This document shows, piece by piece, positions 53,887 to 63,830 of a stretch of 64,000 nt of DNA (positions are counted from its first letter, which is position 1; each line of letters opens with the position of its first letter). The DNA is from Pseudomonas parakoreensis. Its GTDB lineage: Bacteria > Pseudomonadota > Gammaproteobacteria > Pseudomonadales > Pseudomonadaceae. The position numbers and the translations under genes are program-made. Below the pieces are notes generated by a model that saw only the letters and a list, made by a program, of their open reading frames with translations, was not told the DNA's origin and did not search any database. The DNA is taken from the NCBI RefSeq assembly GCF_021602155.1, contig NZ_BQHY01000003.1, positions 428,171-492,170 of the forward strand. Reading direction: 5' to 3'.

Positions 53887-54102
53887 ATGACTATCAAAGC
53901 CATCAACGTGCGCAACCAGTTCAAAGGCTCGATCAAGGAGATCGTTCTCGGCGACGTGCTGTCGGAAATCGACGTGCAGACCGCCTCCGGCATCGTCACT
54001 TCGGTGATCACCACCCGCTCGGTCAAGGAGCTGGAACTGGCGGTGGGCAGCGAAGTGATCGCCTTCGTGAAATCCACCGAGGTGTCGATCGCCAAGTTGT
54101 AA
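53887..54102 (+). CDS. ssuF: Molybdopterin/TOBE-domain protein of the ssu operon
   Basis: A 71-residue single TOBE (Mop) domain. TIKAINVRNQFKGSIKEIVLGDVLSEIDVQT and SGIVTSVITTRSVKELELAVGSEVIAFVKSTEVSIAKL match the molbindin pattern that binds oxyanions. In P. putida ssuF follows ssuB and is needed for sulfonate use; its biochemical function is unknown. It starts 33 bases after ssuB and ends just before a strong terminator. Confidence 0.93.
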   Translation: MTIKAINVRNQFKGSIKEIVLGDVLSEIDVQTASGIVTSVITTRSVKELELAVGSEVIAFVKSTEVSIAKL

Positions 54103-54115
54103 GCCTGTGGATAAA

Positions 54116-54153
54116 AACAAACCCCGAAAGGCGTGAGCCCGTCGGGGTTTGTT
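54116..54153 (+). terminator. Terminator of the ssu operon
   Basis: AAACAAACCCCG pairs with CGGGGTTTGTT around a loop of about fifteen bases. It lies fourteen bases after the ssuF stop codon. No long T-run follows (TTTGTTATC). Confidence 0.8.
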
Positions 54154-54177
54154 ATCTGCATCAGATGAGAATGGTGT

Positions 54178-54262
54178 CGCGGCGCTCCCACAGGTTATCT
54201 GTCGGTCACCAAATCTGCATACACAGCAGCTCCTTGTGGGAGCTGGCTTGCCAGCGATGAGG
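54178..54262. repeat. REP doublet, TGTGGGAGCTGGCTTGCCAG family, incomplete left arm
   Basis: GGCGCTCCCACAGG at 54181-54194 is a shortened reverse arm; CCTTGTGGGAGCTGGCTTGCCAGCGATGAGG at 54232-54262 is a full unit with the palindrome CTGGC-TT-GCCAG. A full doublet of this family is at 54969. The two flank the TetR gene on both sides. Confidence 0.8.
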
Positions 54263-54266
54263 CCAT

Positions 54267-54905
54267 TCAGTTCACCAGATGTCTCTTGGGCAGATAAGGC
54301 GGCAGATACAACCCGAGGTAGGCATCAAACACCCGCATCCCTTCCTCGGCCATGCGCGGCGTGATCTGCCCGTACTGCTGCACCGAACGTGCATACACGC
54401 GGTCGCCCAGTTCCATCGCCAGCGCAAACACGTCGACATCGGTCGGCAGGCGCGGCAATTCGAAGTGATGGTCGAACAGCTTGTGCATCAGGTCGCCGAG
54501 TTCGATGTCGTGCTGGCGGTCGGCCTGGGTCACTTCGGTCAGGCCGTGCTGGGCGAGGATCAACTGACGGGCCGCCGCGTCTTCGCCGTAGATCTCCAGC
54601 ATTCGTTCCTCGATCAGCCGCGACAGGTCGCGCCAGTCGCGCAGGGCATCGTGGTCGATCGGCGCTTGCAGGCAGGCACGAAACGCCGCGTGCACGTCGG
54701 CGGTCAATGCTTCGAGCAGCGCCGGGACGCTGGCGAAGAAGTGGTAGACCGAGGAGGGCGGAATCTGCGCGCGTTCGGCGACGCTGTAGATCGACAGGCT
54801 GGCCACACCCTCGGCAGCCAGCAGCGTGCGCGCGGCGTCGAGTATCGAGTCGATGCGCGCCTGACTGCGGGCACGGGGTTTACGGACGGGGGCGGGACGC
54901 GTCAT
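54267..54905 (-). CDS. TetR-family transcriptional regulator
   Basis: A 212-residue regulator. The DNA-binding domain (about residues 8-62) reads KPRARSQARIDSILDAARTLLAAEGVASLSIYSVAERAQIPPSSVYHFFASVPALLEAL, the TetR pattern. The rest is the ligand-binding helical domain without recognised family. The start follows CAGGAGAC directly; the long upstream frame is REP sequence. It lies between the ssu operon and the polyamine genes, whose target is unknown. REP elements flank it on both sides. Confidence 0.9.
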   Translation of the reverse strand: MTRPAPVRKPRARSQARIDSILDAARTLLAAEGVASLSIYSVAERAQIPPSSVYHFFASVPALLEALTADVHAAFRACLQAPIDHDALRDWRDLSRLIEERMLEIYGEDAAARQLILAQHGLTEVTQADRQHDIELGDLMHKLFDHHFELPRLPTDVDVFALAMELGDRVYARSVQQYGQITPRMAEEGMRVFDAYLGLYLPPYLPKRHLVN

Positions 54906-54968
54906 GAAAGTCTCCTGCGGGGCAGCGGGCATTGTACGAGCCGGGTTCGATGTTGTCTGCCCGGACGC

Positions 54969-55060
54969 CATCGCTGGCAAGCCAGCTCCCACAGGTATCC
55001 GTGTTGAACACAAATTTTGATTACACAACAGAACCCTGTGGGAGCTGGCTTGCCAGCGAT
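54969..55060. repeat. REP doublet, TGTGGGAGCTGGCTTGCCAG family
   Basis: CATCGCTGGCAAGCCAGCTCCCACAGG on the left (54969-54995) and CCTGTGGGAGCTGGCTTGCCAGCGAT on the right (55034-55060) are exact reverse complements over about 26 bases. It lies upstream of the TetR gene. Confidence 0.9.
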
Positions 55061-55110
55061 CCGCCGCAGGCGGCCATGCATCCCAAACACAGAGATGTGT
55101 GTTTAGCCAT

Positions 55111-55147
55111 AAAAAAAACGCCGTTGGCTGCAAGAGCCGACGGCGTT
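55111..55147 (-). terminator. Terminator of spuI
   Basis: On the minus strand AACGCCGTCGGCT pairs with AGCCAACGGCGTT around a CTTGC loop, followed by eight Ts. It lies about 20 bases past the spuI stop. Confidence 0.93.
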
Positions 55148-55167
55148 CTGTTTGGCACTACAACCGC

Positions 55168-56544
55168 TTAAACGGTATGCAGATACCAGTTGTACTCAAG
55201 GTCGGAGATGGAGTGTTCGAACTCCTCCAGCTCGCTTTCCTTGCAGGCGACGAAGATATCGATGTATTTCGGATCGATGTACTTGGCCATCACCTCGCTG
55301 TCGTCCAGCTCACGCAGGGCATCGCGCAAGTTGTTCGGCAGGCTTTGTTCGTTCTGCTCGTAGCTGTTGCCTTCGACCGGAGCGCCCGGTTCGATTTTGT
55401 TCACCAGACCGTGATGCACACCGGCCAGGACCGAAGCCATCAGCAGGTACGGGTTGGCGTCGGCACCGGCCACGCGGTGTTCGATCCGTACGGCGTCGGC
55501 AGAGCCAGTCGGCACGCGGATCGCCACAGTGCGGTTGTCCAGGCCCCAGCACGGCGAGTTCGGTACATAGAACTGCGCGCCGAAGCGACGATACGAGTTG
55601 ACGTTCGGGCAGAGAAAAGCCATCTGCGCCGGCAGGGTCTCGAGCACACCGCCGATCGCGTGACGCAGCGCGGCGTTCTGCTCGGGATCCTCGCTTGCAA
55701 AGATGTTCTTGCCATCTTTGTCGAGCACCGAGATGTGGACATGCAGACCGTTACCGGCCTGGCCCGGGTACGGCTTGGCCATGAAGGTGGTGTCCATTTC
55801 ATGGTCGTAGGCGATGTTCTTGATCAGACGCTTGAGCAGTACCGCGTAATCGCACGCCTTGATCGGGTCGGCGACGTGGTGCAGGTTCACTTCGAACTGC
55901 GCCGGGGCACTTTCCTTGACGATGGCGTCGGCCGGGATGCCTTGCTCTTTGGCGCCTTCCAGAATGTCCTGGAGGCAGTCGACGTATTCGTCGAGGTCGT
56001 CGATCAGGTAGACCTGAGTCGAGTGCGGGCGTTTGCCGGAAATCGGCGAGCGTGGCGGCTGTGGACGGCCGTTCACGTTTTCCTGGTCGATCAGGTAGAA
56101 CTCCAGTTCGAAGGCTGCGCAGATGGTCAGGCCCAGCTCGTCAAACTTTGCAACAACTTGACGGAGCACTTCGCGCGGATCGGCGAAGAACGGGTCGCCT
56201 TCGAGTTCGTGCATGGTCATCAGCAGTTGCGCGGTCGGGCGCTTCTGCCATGGCTCGTTGCACAGGGTATCGGGGATTGGATAGCAGATCCGGTCGGCGT
56301 CGCCGATGTCCAGACCCAGGCCGGTGCTTTCCACCGTAGAACCATTGATATCCAGAGCAAATAGAGAGGCCGGCAGGTTGATGCCTTTCTCGTAAACCTT
56401 GTGGAGGCTGGTGCGTTCGATGCGCTTGCCGCGCACCACACCATTCATATCCGCAATCAGAAGGTCAACGTACAGAACCTCAGGATGTTCCTTAAGGAAC
56501 GCGTTCGCTTCGTTAAGCTGAACGGCACGCGGGGGTACCGACAT
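55168..56544 (-). CDS. spuI: Gamma-glutamylpolyamine synthetase, glutamine synthetase-like
   Basis: A 458-residue glutamine-synthetase-fold ligase, attaching glutamate to putrescine or related amines with ATP. The beta-grasp start is LYVDLLIADMNGVVRGKRIER. The catalytic domain has AFELEFYLID, PGQAGNGLHVHISVLDK, NVNSYRRF and RIEHRVAGADANPYLLMAS. It is one of two GS-like genes here, corresponding to SpuI of P. aeruginosa, which is divergent to spuA. True GlnA features such as the adenylylation-loop tyrosine are not seen. Expression probably responds to polyamines. Confidence 0.92.
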   Translation of the reverse strand: MSVPPRAVQLNEANAFLKEHPEVLYVDLLIADMNGVVRGKRIERTSLHKVYEKGINLPASLFALDINGSTVESTGLGLDIGDADRICYPIPDTLCNEPWQKRPTAQLLMTMHELEGDPFFADPREVLRQVVAKFDELGLTICAAFELEFYLIDQENVNGRPQPPRSPISGKRPHSTQVYLIDDLDEYVDCLQDILEGAKEQGIPADAIVKESAPAQFEVNLHHVADPIKACDYAVLLKRLIKNIAYDHEMDTTFMAKPYPGQAGNGLHVHISVLDKDGKNIFASEDPEQNAALRHAIGGVLETLPAQMAFLCPNVNSYRRFGAQFYVPNSPCWGLDNRTVAIRVPTGSADAVRIEHRVAGADANPYLLMASVLAGVHHGLVNKIEPGAPVEGNSYEQNEQSLPNNLRDALRELDDSEVMAKYIDPKYIDIFVACKESELEEFEHSISDLEYNWYLHTV

Positions 56545-56822
56545 GATGCAACACCTTTGTTGTTAAAAATATCAATCATTGATCTTTTCTGGTTTCAGTC
56601 AACCCGAACGGCATGCCGAAGTCAAGCGAGGCCTTTTTTGCCCTAAAAAAGCGCTGCGAGGGCATTTATGGGGCACTTTGGGGCGGTTTTTTGTCCTTGG
56701 GACGCTTGGCACCCGCGGGCTTGAGCAGGCCGTGTTGTATTTTTTACGGGGGTGTTGTGTAAAAAAATGAACAAGGCTAAGCTCCGATCAAACCCATAAC
56801 AGCAATAATACCGGGGTGCTTC

Positions 56823-57179
56823 ATGTCTCGCCTGCCGTTAATCGGCATCACCGACTGCTCGCAACAGTCCGGTCTGCATGCTCAACACATCAGTGGCGAC
56901 AAATCCGTCCGTAGTGCAGCCCGCAAGGCTCGCGGGCTGTCGACGATGTCCTCGTTCGCATCAGGCCAAACGGCAGCGTCCGTTATTCTGGACGTACGGC
57001 AAAGCATTCTGTTTATGGCGCCTTCCTTCAATATAGATCCCTTTGAGTCCCAAAGCCTGTGCCGCTTCCCCAGCCGTGCTCATGATTCTGCACGCCTTGA
57101 ATGTGCACAGGAAATGCAACGCCAGCGTAAAGGGCAGGTAAGCTCCTCTTTCATTGTCGATGCGCGGTGCCAGGCGTAA
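56823..57179 (+). pseudogene. spuA: Decayed spuA (gamma-glutamyl-GABA hydrolase remnant)
   Basis: An open frame of 118 codons starting MSRLPLIGITDCSQQSGLHAQHISGDKSVR, very close to the N-terminus of SpuA/PuuD amidotransferases (class I glutamine amidotransferase, about 250 residues). The next part, ILFMAPSFNIDPFESQS and RAHDSARL, corresponds loosely to the ILFTGSPSNIEPFHY and AHDPARD region, with many changes. The nucleophile-elbow GICRG block and the catalytic His/Glu region are absent. Then the sequence runs into spuB 96 bases later. No frameshift or internal stop was noticed, so decay is by substitution and a large deletion. The Cys-His-Glu triad is missing, so it cannot hydrolyse gamma-glutamyl-GABA. 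Confidence 0.75.
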
Positions 57180-57274
57180 GCCGGCACTGCGCGCAAGCAA
57201 GCCCCCTTTAACGCGACGCCACGGCGTCAAACTTTGCCTGACACGATGTCAGGAGACTCAGCCCAGAGGCATTT

Positions 57275-58633
57275 ATGAGTAACAACCTCGACCAGCTCAC
57301 CGATTGGTTGAAAGACCACAAGATCACAGAAGTCGAATGCATGATCGGCGACTTGACCGGTATCACCCGGGGCAAGATCTCGCCGACCAACAAGTTCATC
57401 GCCGAAAAGGGCATGCGTCTGCCGGAAAGCGTGCTGTTGCAGACCGTGACCGGCGACTACGTCGAAGACGACATCTATTACGAACTGCTCGACCCGGCCG
57501 ACATCGACATGATCTGCCGCCCCGATCAGAACGCCGTATATCTGGTGCCATGGGCCATAGAGCCGACCGCTCAGGTGATCCACGACACCTACGACAAGCA
57601 AGGCAACCCGATCGAGCTGTCGCCGCGCAACGTGCTCAAGAAGGTCCTGAAGCTCTACGCCGACAAGGGCTGGCAGCCGATCGTGGCGCCGGAGATGGAG
57701 TTCTACCTGACCAAGCGCAGTGACGACCCCGACTATCCGCTGCAGCCGCCAATCGGCCGCTCGGGCCGTCCGGAAATCGGGCGTCAGTCGTTCTCCATCG
57801 AAGCGGCGAACGAGTTCGACCCGCTGTTCGAGGACGTCTACGACTGGTGCGAACTGCAGGAGCTGGACCTCGACACGCTGATCCACGAAGACGGCACGGC
57901 ACAGATGGAAATCAACTTCCGTCACGGCGATGCACTGTCGCTGGCCGACCAGATCCTGGTGTTCAAGCGCACCATGCGCGAAGCCGCGCTCAAGCACGAC
58001 GTGGCCGCCACCTTCATGGCCAAGCCGATGACCGGCGAGCCGGGCAGTGCGATGCACTTGCACCAGAGCATCATCGACATCGAGACCGGCAAGAACGTGT
58101 TCTCCAATGAAGACGGGACCATGAGCCAGCTGTTCCTGCACCACATCGGTGGCCTGCAGAAACTGATTCCGGAATTGCTCCCGCTGTTCGCGCCGAACGT
58201 CAACTCGTTCCGTCGCTTCCTGCCGGACACTTCGGCGCCGGTGAACGTGGAGTGGGGCGAAGAGAACCGCACCGTGGGCCTGCGCGTCCCGGATGCCGGC
58301 CCGCAGAACCGCCGCGTGGAAAACCGCCTGCCGGGCGCCGACGCCAACCCGTACCTGGCGATTGCCGCGAGCCTGCTCTGCGGTTACATCGGCATGGTCG
58401 AGGGCCTCAATCCGAGCGCGCCGGTGGTCGGTCGTGGCTATGAACGCCGCAACCTGCGCCTGCCGCTGACCATCGAAGACGCGCTGGAGCGTATGGAAAA
58501 CAGCGCAACCATCGAGAAATACCTGGGCAAGACCTTCATCACCGGCTACGTCGCGGTCAAGCGGGCCGAGCATGAAAACTTCAAGCGCGTGATCAGTTCC
58601 TGGGAGCGTGAGTACTTGCTCTTCGCCGTCTGA
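57275..58633 (+). CDS. spuB: Gamma-glutamylputrescine synthetase, glutamine synthetase-like
   Basis: A 452-residue ligase of the same family as SpuI. LKDHKITEVECMIGDLTGITRGKI begins the beta-grasp domain. VAPEMEFYLTKR, PGSAMHLHQSIIDIETGKNVFS, NVNSFRRFLPD and NRRVENRLPGADANPYLAIAAS are the active-site blocks. It corresponds to SpuB/PuuA in P. aeruginosa spuABCDEFGH. It is followed 56 bases later by spuC. Confidence 0.93.
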   Translation: MSNNLDQLTDWLKDHKITEVECMIGDLTGITRGKISPTNKFIAEKGMRLPESVLLQTVTGDYVEDDIYYELLDPADIDMICRPDQNAVYLVPWAIEPTAQVIHDTYDKQGNPIELSPRNVLKKVLKLYADKGWQPIVAPEMEFYLTKRSDDPDYPLQPPIGRSGRPEIGRQSFSIEAANEFDPLFEDVYDWCELQELDLDTLIHEDGTAQMEINFRHGDALSLADQILVFKRTMREAALKHDVAATFMAKPMTGEPGSAMHLHQSIIDIETGKNVFSNEDGTMSQLFLHHIGGLQKLIPELLPLFAPNVNSFRRFLPDTSAPVNVEWGEENRTVGLRVPDAGPQNRRVENRLPGADANPYLAIAASLLCGYIGMVEGLNPSAPVVGRGYERRNLRLPLTIEDALERMENSATIEKYLGKTFITGYVAVKRAEHENFKRVISSWEREYLLFAV

Positions 58634-58689
58634 TACGCCGGGCGCGGCTGGCAGCAGCCGCGCCTTCACCGATAACAAGGAGAATTGGC

Positions 58690-60054
58690 ATGACCAGCAA
58701 CAACCCGCAAACCCGTGAGTGGCAAGCCCTGAGCAGCGAACACCACCTGGCCCCGTTCAGCGACTTCAAACAACTGAAAGAGAAGGGCCCACGGATCATC
58801 ACCAACGCCAAGGGCGTGTACCTGTGGGACAGCGAGGGCAACAAGATCCTCGATGGCATGGCGGGTCTGTGGTGCGTGGCGATCGGTTATGGCCGCGATG
58901 AGCTGGCTGACGCCGCCGCGAAGCAGATGCGCGAATTGCCTTACTACAACCTGTTCTTCCAGACCGCGCACCCGCCGGCGCTCGAACTGGCCAAGGCCAT
59001 CGCCGACGTGGCGCCGGAAGGCATGAACCATGTGTTCTTCACCGGCTCCGGCTCCGAAGGCAACGACACCATGCTGCGCATGGTTCGCCACTACTGGGCG
59101 ATCAAGGGCCAGCCGAACAAGAAAGTCATCATCAGCCGCAAGAACGGTTATCACGGTTCCACCGTGGCCGGTGCGAGCCTGGGCGGCATGACCTACATGC
59201 ACGAACAGGGCGATTTGCCGATCCCGGGCATCGTCCACATCGCGCAGCCGTACTGGTTCGCCGAGGGCGGCGACATGTCGCCGGAAGAGTTCGGCATCTG
59301 GGCCGCCAATCAGCTGGAAGAGAAGATTCTAGAAGTCGGCGTGGACAACGTCGGTGCGTTCATTGCCGAGCCGATCCAGGGCGCCGGCGGCGTGATCATT
59401 CCGCCTGATACCTACTGGCCGCGCATCAAGGAAATCCTCGCCAAGTACGACATTCTGTTCGTGGCGGACGAAGTGATCTGCGGTTTCGGCCGTACCGGCG
59501 AGTGGTTCGGTTCGGATTTCTACGACCTGAAACCGGACATGATGACCATCGCCAAAGGCCTGACCTCCGGCTATATCCCGATGGGTGGCCTGATCGTCCG
59601 TGATGAAGTGGTGAAAGTGCTCAACGAAGGTGGCGACTTCAACCACGGCTTCACCTACTCCGGGCACCCGGTGGCGGCGGCGGTGGGTCTGGAAAACATC
59701 CGGATTCTGCGCGACGAGAAAATTATCGAGAACGCGCACAACGAAACGGCACCGTATTTGCAGAAACGTCTACGCGAACTCAACGACCACCCGTTGGTGG
59801 GCGAAGTGCGCGGCGTCGGGTTGCTGGGGGCGATCGAGCTGGTGCAGGACAAGGCCACTCGCAAGCGTTACGAAGGCCGGGGCGTGGGCATGATCTGCCG
59901 GCAGTTCTGCTTCGATAACGGCCTGATCATGCGCGCCGTGGGCGACACCATGATCATTGCGCCGCCGCTGGTGATCAGCAAGGCGGAGATCGATGAGCTG
60001 GTGACCAAGGCACGCAAGTGCCTGGACCTGACCCTCAGTGCGTTGCAAGCCTAA
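58690..60054 (+). CDS. spuC: Putrescine/polyamine:pyruvate aminotransferase
   Basis: A 454-residue class-III PLP aminotransferase. The PLP lysine is Lys289 in MMTIAKGLTSGYIPMGG. FFTGSGSEGNDTMLRMVRHYW and LFVADEVICGFGRTG are conserved blocks, and the N-terminus SSEHHLAPFSDFKQLKEKGPRIIT matches SpuC. It converts putrescine with pyruvate to 4-aminobutanal and alanine. AAGGAGAAT precedes the start. Confidence 0.94.
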   Translation: MTSNNPQTREWQALSSEHHLAPFSDFKQLKEKGPRIITNAKGVYLWDSEGNKILDGMAGLWCVAIGYGRDELADAAAKQMRELPYYNLFFQTAHPPALELAKAIADVAPEGMNHVFFTGSGSEGNDTMLRMVRHYWAIKGQPNKKVIISRKNGYHGSTVAGASLGGMTYMHEQGDLPIPGIVHIAQPYWFAEGGDMSPEEFGIWAANQLEEKILEVGVDNVGAFIAEPIQGAGGVIIPPDTYWPRIKEILAKYDILFVADEVICGFGRTGEWFGSDFYDLKPDMMTIAKGLTSGYIPMGGLIVRDEVVKVLNEGGDFNHGFTYSGHPVAAAVGLENIRILRDEKIIENAHNETAPYLQKRLRELNDHPLVGEVRGVGLLGAIELVQDKATRKRYEGRGVGMICRQFCFDNGLIMRAVGDTMIIAPPLVISKAEIDELVTKARKCLDLTLSALQA

Positions 60055-60062
60055 GTGCTAGG

Positions 60063-60098
60063 CTTCGAGCGGGGGAGCTGCGGCGCTCTCGCTCGAAG
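60063..60098 (+). other. Stable hairpin between spuC and spuD
   Basis: CTTCGAGCG and CGCTCGAAG form a 9-base perfect stem around an 18-base loop, eight bases after the spuC stop. No U-run follows, so it may protect or process the mRNA rather than end transcription. A second hairpin lies between spuD and spuE. Confidence 0.55.
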
Positions 60099-60225
60099 GT
60101 GTCAGAAAGGTGGGCCTTTTCTTGAAAGACCGCCTCCGATCTTGCCAGACTAGCCGCAGTTCCAGTTGTCGGGGTTCGGCCGCTGAACAAAGTGGTTCAA
60201 AAAAGAAAAATTTGGAGCATGACGC

Positions 60226-61335
60226 ATGAAGGCATTAGGTAAAAAGCTTGCTGGCAAGACTCTTCTCGCGCTGTCCGTCGCGAGCATGATGGCGGGTGCG
60301 GTTCACGCGGACGACAAGGTACTGCACGTTTACAACTGGTCCGACTACATCGCTCCGGACACCATTGCCAATTTCGAGAAAGAGTCCGGGATCAAAGTCG
60401 TCTACGACGTATTCGACAGTAACGAAACCCTGGAGGCCAAACTGCTGGCGGGCAAATCCGGTTACGACGTCGTTGTGCCGTCGAACAACTTTCTGGCCAA
60501 GCAGATCAAGGCCGGTGTTTATCAGGAGCTGGACCAGTCCAAGCTGCCTAACTGGAAAAACCTGAACCAGGACCTGCTCAAGGCCGTGTCGGTCAGCGAT
60601 CCGGGCAACAAGCACGCCTTCCCGTACATGTGGGGTTCGATCGGTATCGGTTACAACCCGGAGAAGGTCAAGGCTGCGCTGGGCGTCGACACCATCGACT
60701 CGTGGGACGTGCTGCTCAAGCCGGAAAACATCGCCAAGCTCAAGGGCTGCGGTGTGAGCTTCCTCGATTCGCCGACCGAAATGCTCCCGGTCGCACTGCA
60801 CTACCTGGGCCTGCCTACCGACACCCAGAAAAAAGAAGACATCAAGAAAGCCGAGGACCTGTTCCTCAAGATTCGTCCTTCGATCACCTACTTCCACTCC
60901 TCCAAGTACATCTCGGACCTGGCCAACGGCAACATCTGTGTAGCGGTCGGTTACTCGGGTGACGTGCAGCAGGCCAAGTCCCGTGCCGCCGAGGCCGGTG
61001 ACAAGGTGAAAGTCAGCTATGCCATTCCGAAAGAAGGCGCTGGCAGCTTCTTCGACATGGTCGCCATCCCTAAAGATGCCGAAAACGTCGAAGGCGCCTA
61101 CAAGTTCATGACCTTCCTGCAGAAGCCTGAAGTCATGGCCGGCATCACCAACGCCGTACGCTTCCCGAACGGTAACGCTGCTGCGACCGCTCTGGTGGAA
61201 AAAGACATCACCAGCGATCCAGGCATTTACCCGCCAGCCGACGTGCAGGCCAAGCTGTATGCGATCGCCGATTTGCCGGCCGCTACCCAGCGCGAAATGA
61301 CCCGCAGCTGGACCAAGATCAAATCCGGTAAATAA
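60226..61335 (+). CDS. spuD: Polyamine ABC transporter binding protein (putrescine-preferring by orthology)
   Basis: A 369-residue periplasmic protein of the PotF family. The signal is [23 protein letters not shown]. The mature start is [82 protein letters not shown] is typical. P. aeruginosa SpuD binds putrescine; SpuE (next) prefers spermidine. The two proteins are close paralogues. Confidence 0.93.
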   Translation: MKALGKKLAGKTLLALSVASMMAGAVHADDKVLHVYNWSDYIAPDTIANFEKESGIKVVYDVFDSNETLEAKLLAGKSGYDVVVPSNNFLAKQIKAGVYQELDQSKLPNWKNLNQDLLKAVSVSDPGNKHAFPYMWGSIGIGYNPEKVKAALGVDTIDSWDVLLKPENIAKLKGCGVSFLDSPTEMLPVALHYLGLPTDTQKKEDIKKAEDLFLKIRPSITYFHSSKYISDLANGNICVAVGYSGDVQQAKSRAAEAGDKVKVSYAIPKEGAGSFFDMVAIPKDAENVEGAYKFMTFLQKPEVMAGITNAVRFPNGNAAATALVEKDITSDPGIYPPADVQAKLYAIADLPAATQREMTRSWTKIKSGK

Positions 61336-61353
61336 GCCGGTTTGAAGCAGCAA

Positions 61354-62620
<1,267 letters not shown>

Positions 62621-62687
62621 GGCACAAACTATCCTGGGTTCGTCCGCATGGGGCGAACTGCACTGTTTTTTTCTGGGAGTTTCGTAA

Positions 62688-63830
62688 ATGGCAGTTGCCT
62701 CCGGCGCCTATAAGAAAGCCCTCGAGGGCGACCAGACACCTAAGCAGGTGTTGGTCAAAATCGACCGGGTCACGAAGAAGTTCGACGAGACGATTGCCGT
62801 GGACGATGTGTCCCTGGAAATCAAGAAGGGCGAAATTTTCGCCCTGCTCGGCGGTTCGGGATCGGGCAAATCCACACTGCTGCGGATGCTGGCAGGGTTC
62901 GAACGGCCCACGGAGGGGCGCATTTTCCTCGACGGCGTCGACATCACCGACATGCCGCCGTACGAGCGACCGATCAACATGATGTTCCAGTCGTACGCCT
63001 TGTTCCCGCACATGACCGTGGCGCAGAACATCGCCTTCGGCCTCAAGCAGGACAAGATCCCCAATGCCGAGATCGATGCGCGCGTCGCTGAGATGCTCAA
63101 ACTGGTGCAGATGAGCCAGTACGCCAAGCGCAAGCCGCATCAACTGTCCGGCGGTCAGCGTCAACGTGTGGCACTGGCGCGTTCGCTGGCCAAGCGGCCG
63201 AAGCTGCTGCTGCTCGACGAACCCATGGGCGCACTGGACAAGAAACTGCGGTCGCAGATGCAACTGGAGCTGGTAGAGATCATCGAGCGCGTGGGCGTGA
63301 CCTGCGTGATGGTGACCCACGACCAGGAAGAGGCCATGACCATGGCCGAGCGCATCGCGATCATGCACCTGGGCTGGATCGCCCAGATCGGCAGCCCGAT
63401 CGACATCTACGAAACCCCGACCAGCCGTCTGGTCTGCGAATTCATCGGCAACGTAAACATCTTCGAAGGTGAAGTGATCGACGATGCTGAAGGCCACGCG
63501 ACCATCACCTGCAAGGACCTCGACCGGCAGATCTACGTCGGCCACGGCATCAGCACCTCGGTGCAGGACAAATCCGTGACCTACGCGATTCGTCCGGAGA
63601 AGCTGCTGGTCACCGCCGAGATGCCGACCTGCGAATACAACTGGTCCAGCGGCAAGGTGCATGACATCGCCTACCTCGGTGGGCATTCGGTGTTCTACGT
63701 CGAATTGCCGAGTGGCAAGCTGGTGCAGTCGTTCGTCGCCAACGCCGAGCGTCGCGGTCAACGTCCGACCTGGGGTGATCAGGTTTACGTGTGGTGGGAA
63801 GACGACAGCGGCGTGGTACTTCGCTCATGA
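62688..63830 (+). CDS. spuF: Polyamine ABC transporter ATPase (PotG type)
   Basis: A 380-residue ATPase. Walker A is GGSGSGKST, the signature is [19 protein letters not shown], Walker B is LLLLDEPMGALDKKLR, and the switch is MVTHDQEEAMTMAERIA. A TOBE domain follows from about residue 285. It matches SpuF and PotG. The stop codon overlaps the start of the next permease gene by four bases. Confidence 0.95.
   Translation: MAVASGAYKKALEGDQTPKQVLVKIDRVTKKFDETIAVDDVSLEIKKGEIFALLGGSGSGKSTLLRMLAGFERPTEGRIFLDGVDITDMPPYERPINMMFQSYALFPHMTVAQNIAFGLKQDKIPNAEIDARVAEMLKLVQMSQYAKRKPHQLSGGQRQRVALARSLAKRPKLLLLDEPMGALDKKLRSQMQLELVEIIERVGVTCVMVTHDQEEAMTMAERIAIMHLGWIAQIGSPIDIYETPTSRLVCEFIGNVNIFEGEVIDDAEGHATITCKDLDRQIYVGHGISTSVQDKSVTYAIRPEKLLVTAEMPTCEYNWSSGKVHDIAYLGGHSVFYVELPSGKLVQSFVANAERRGQRPTWGDQVYVWWEDDSGVVLRS

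Noticed and set aside
56700-56730. Possible sigma-54 promoter (TTGGCAC...GC) upstream of the spu genes
   Set aside because: The spacing between the GG and GC elements is one base short of the required distance and the second element is poor.
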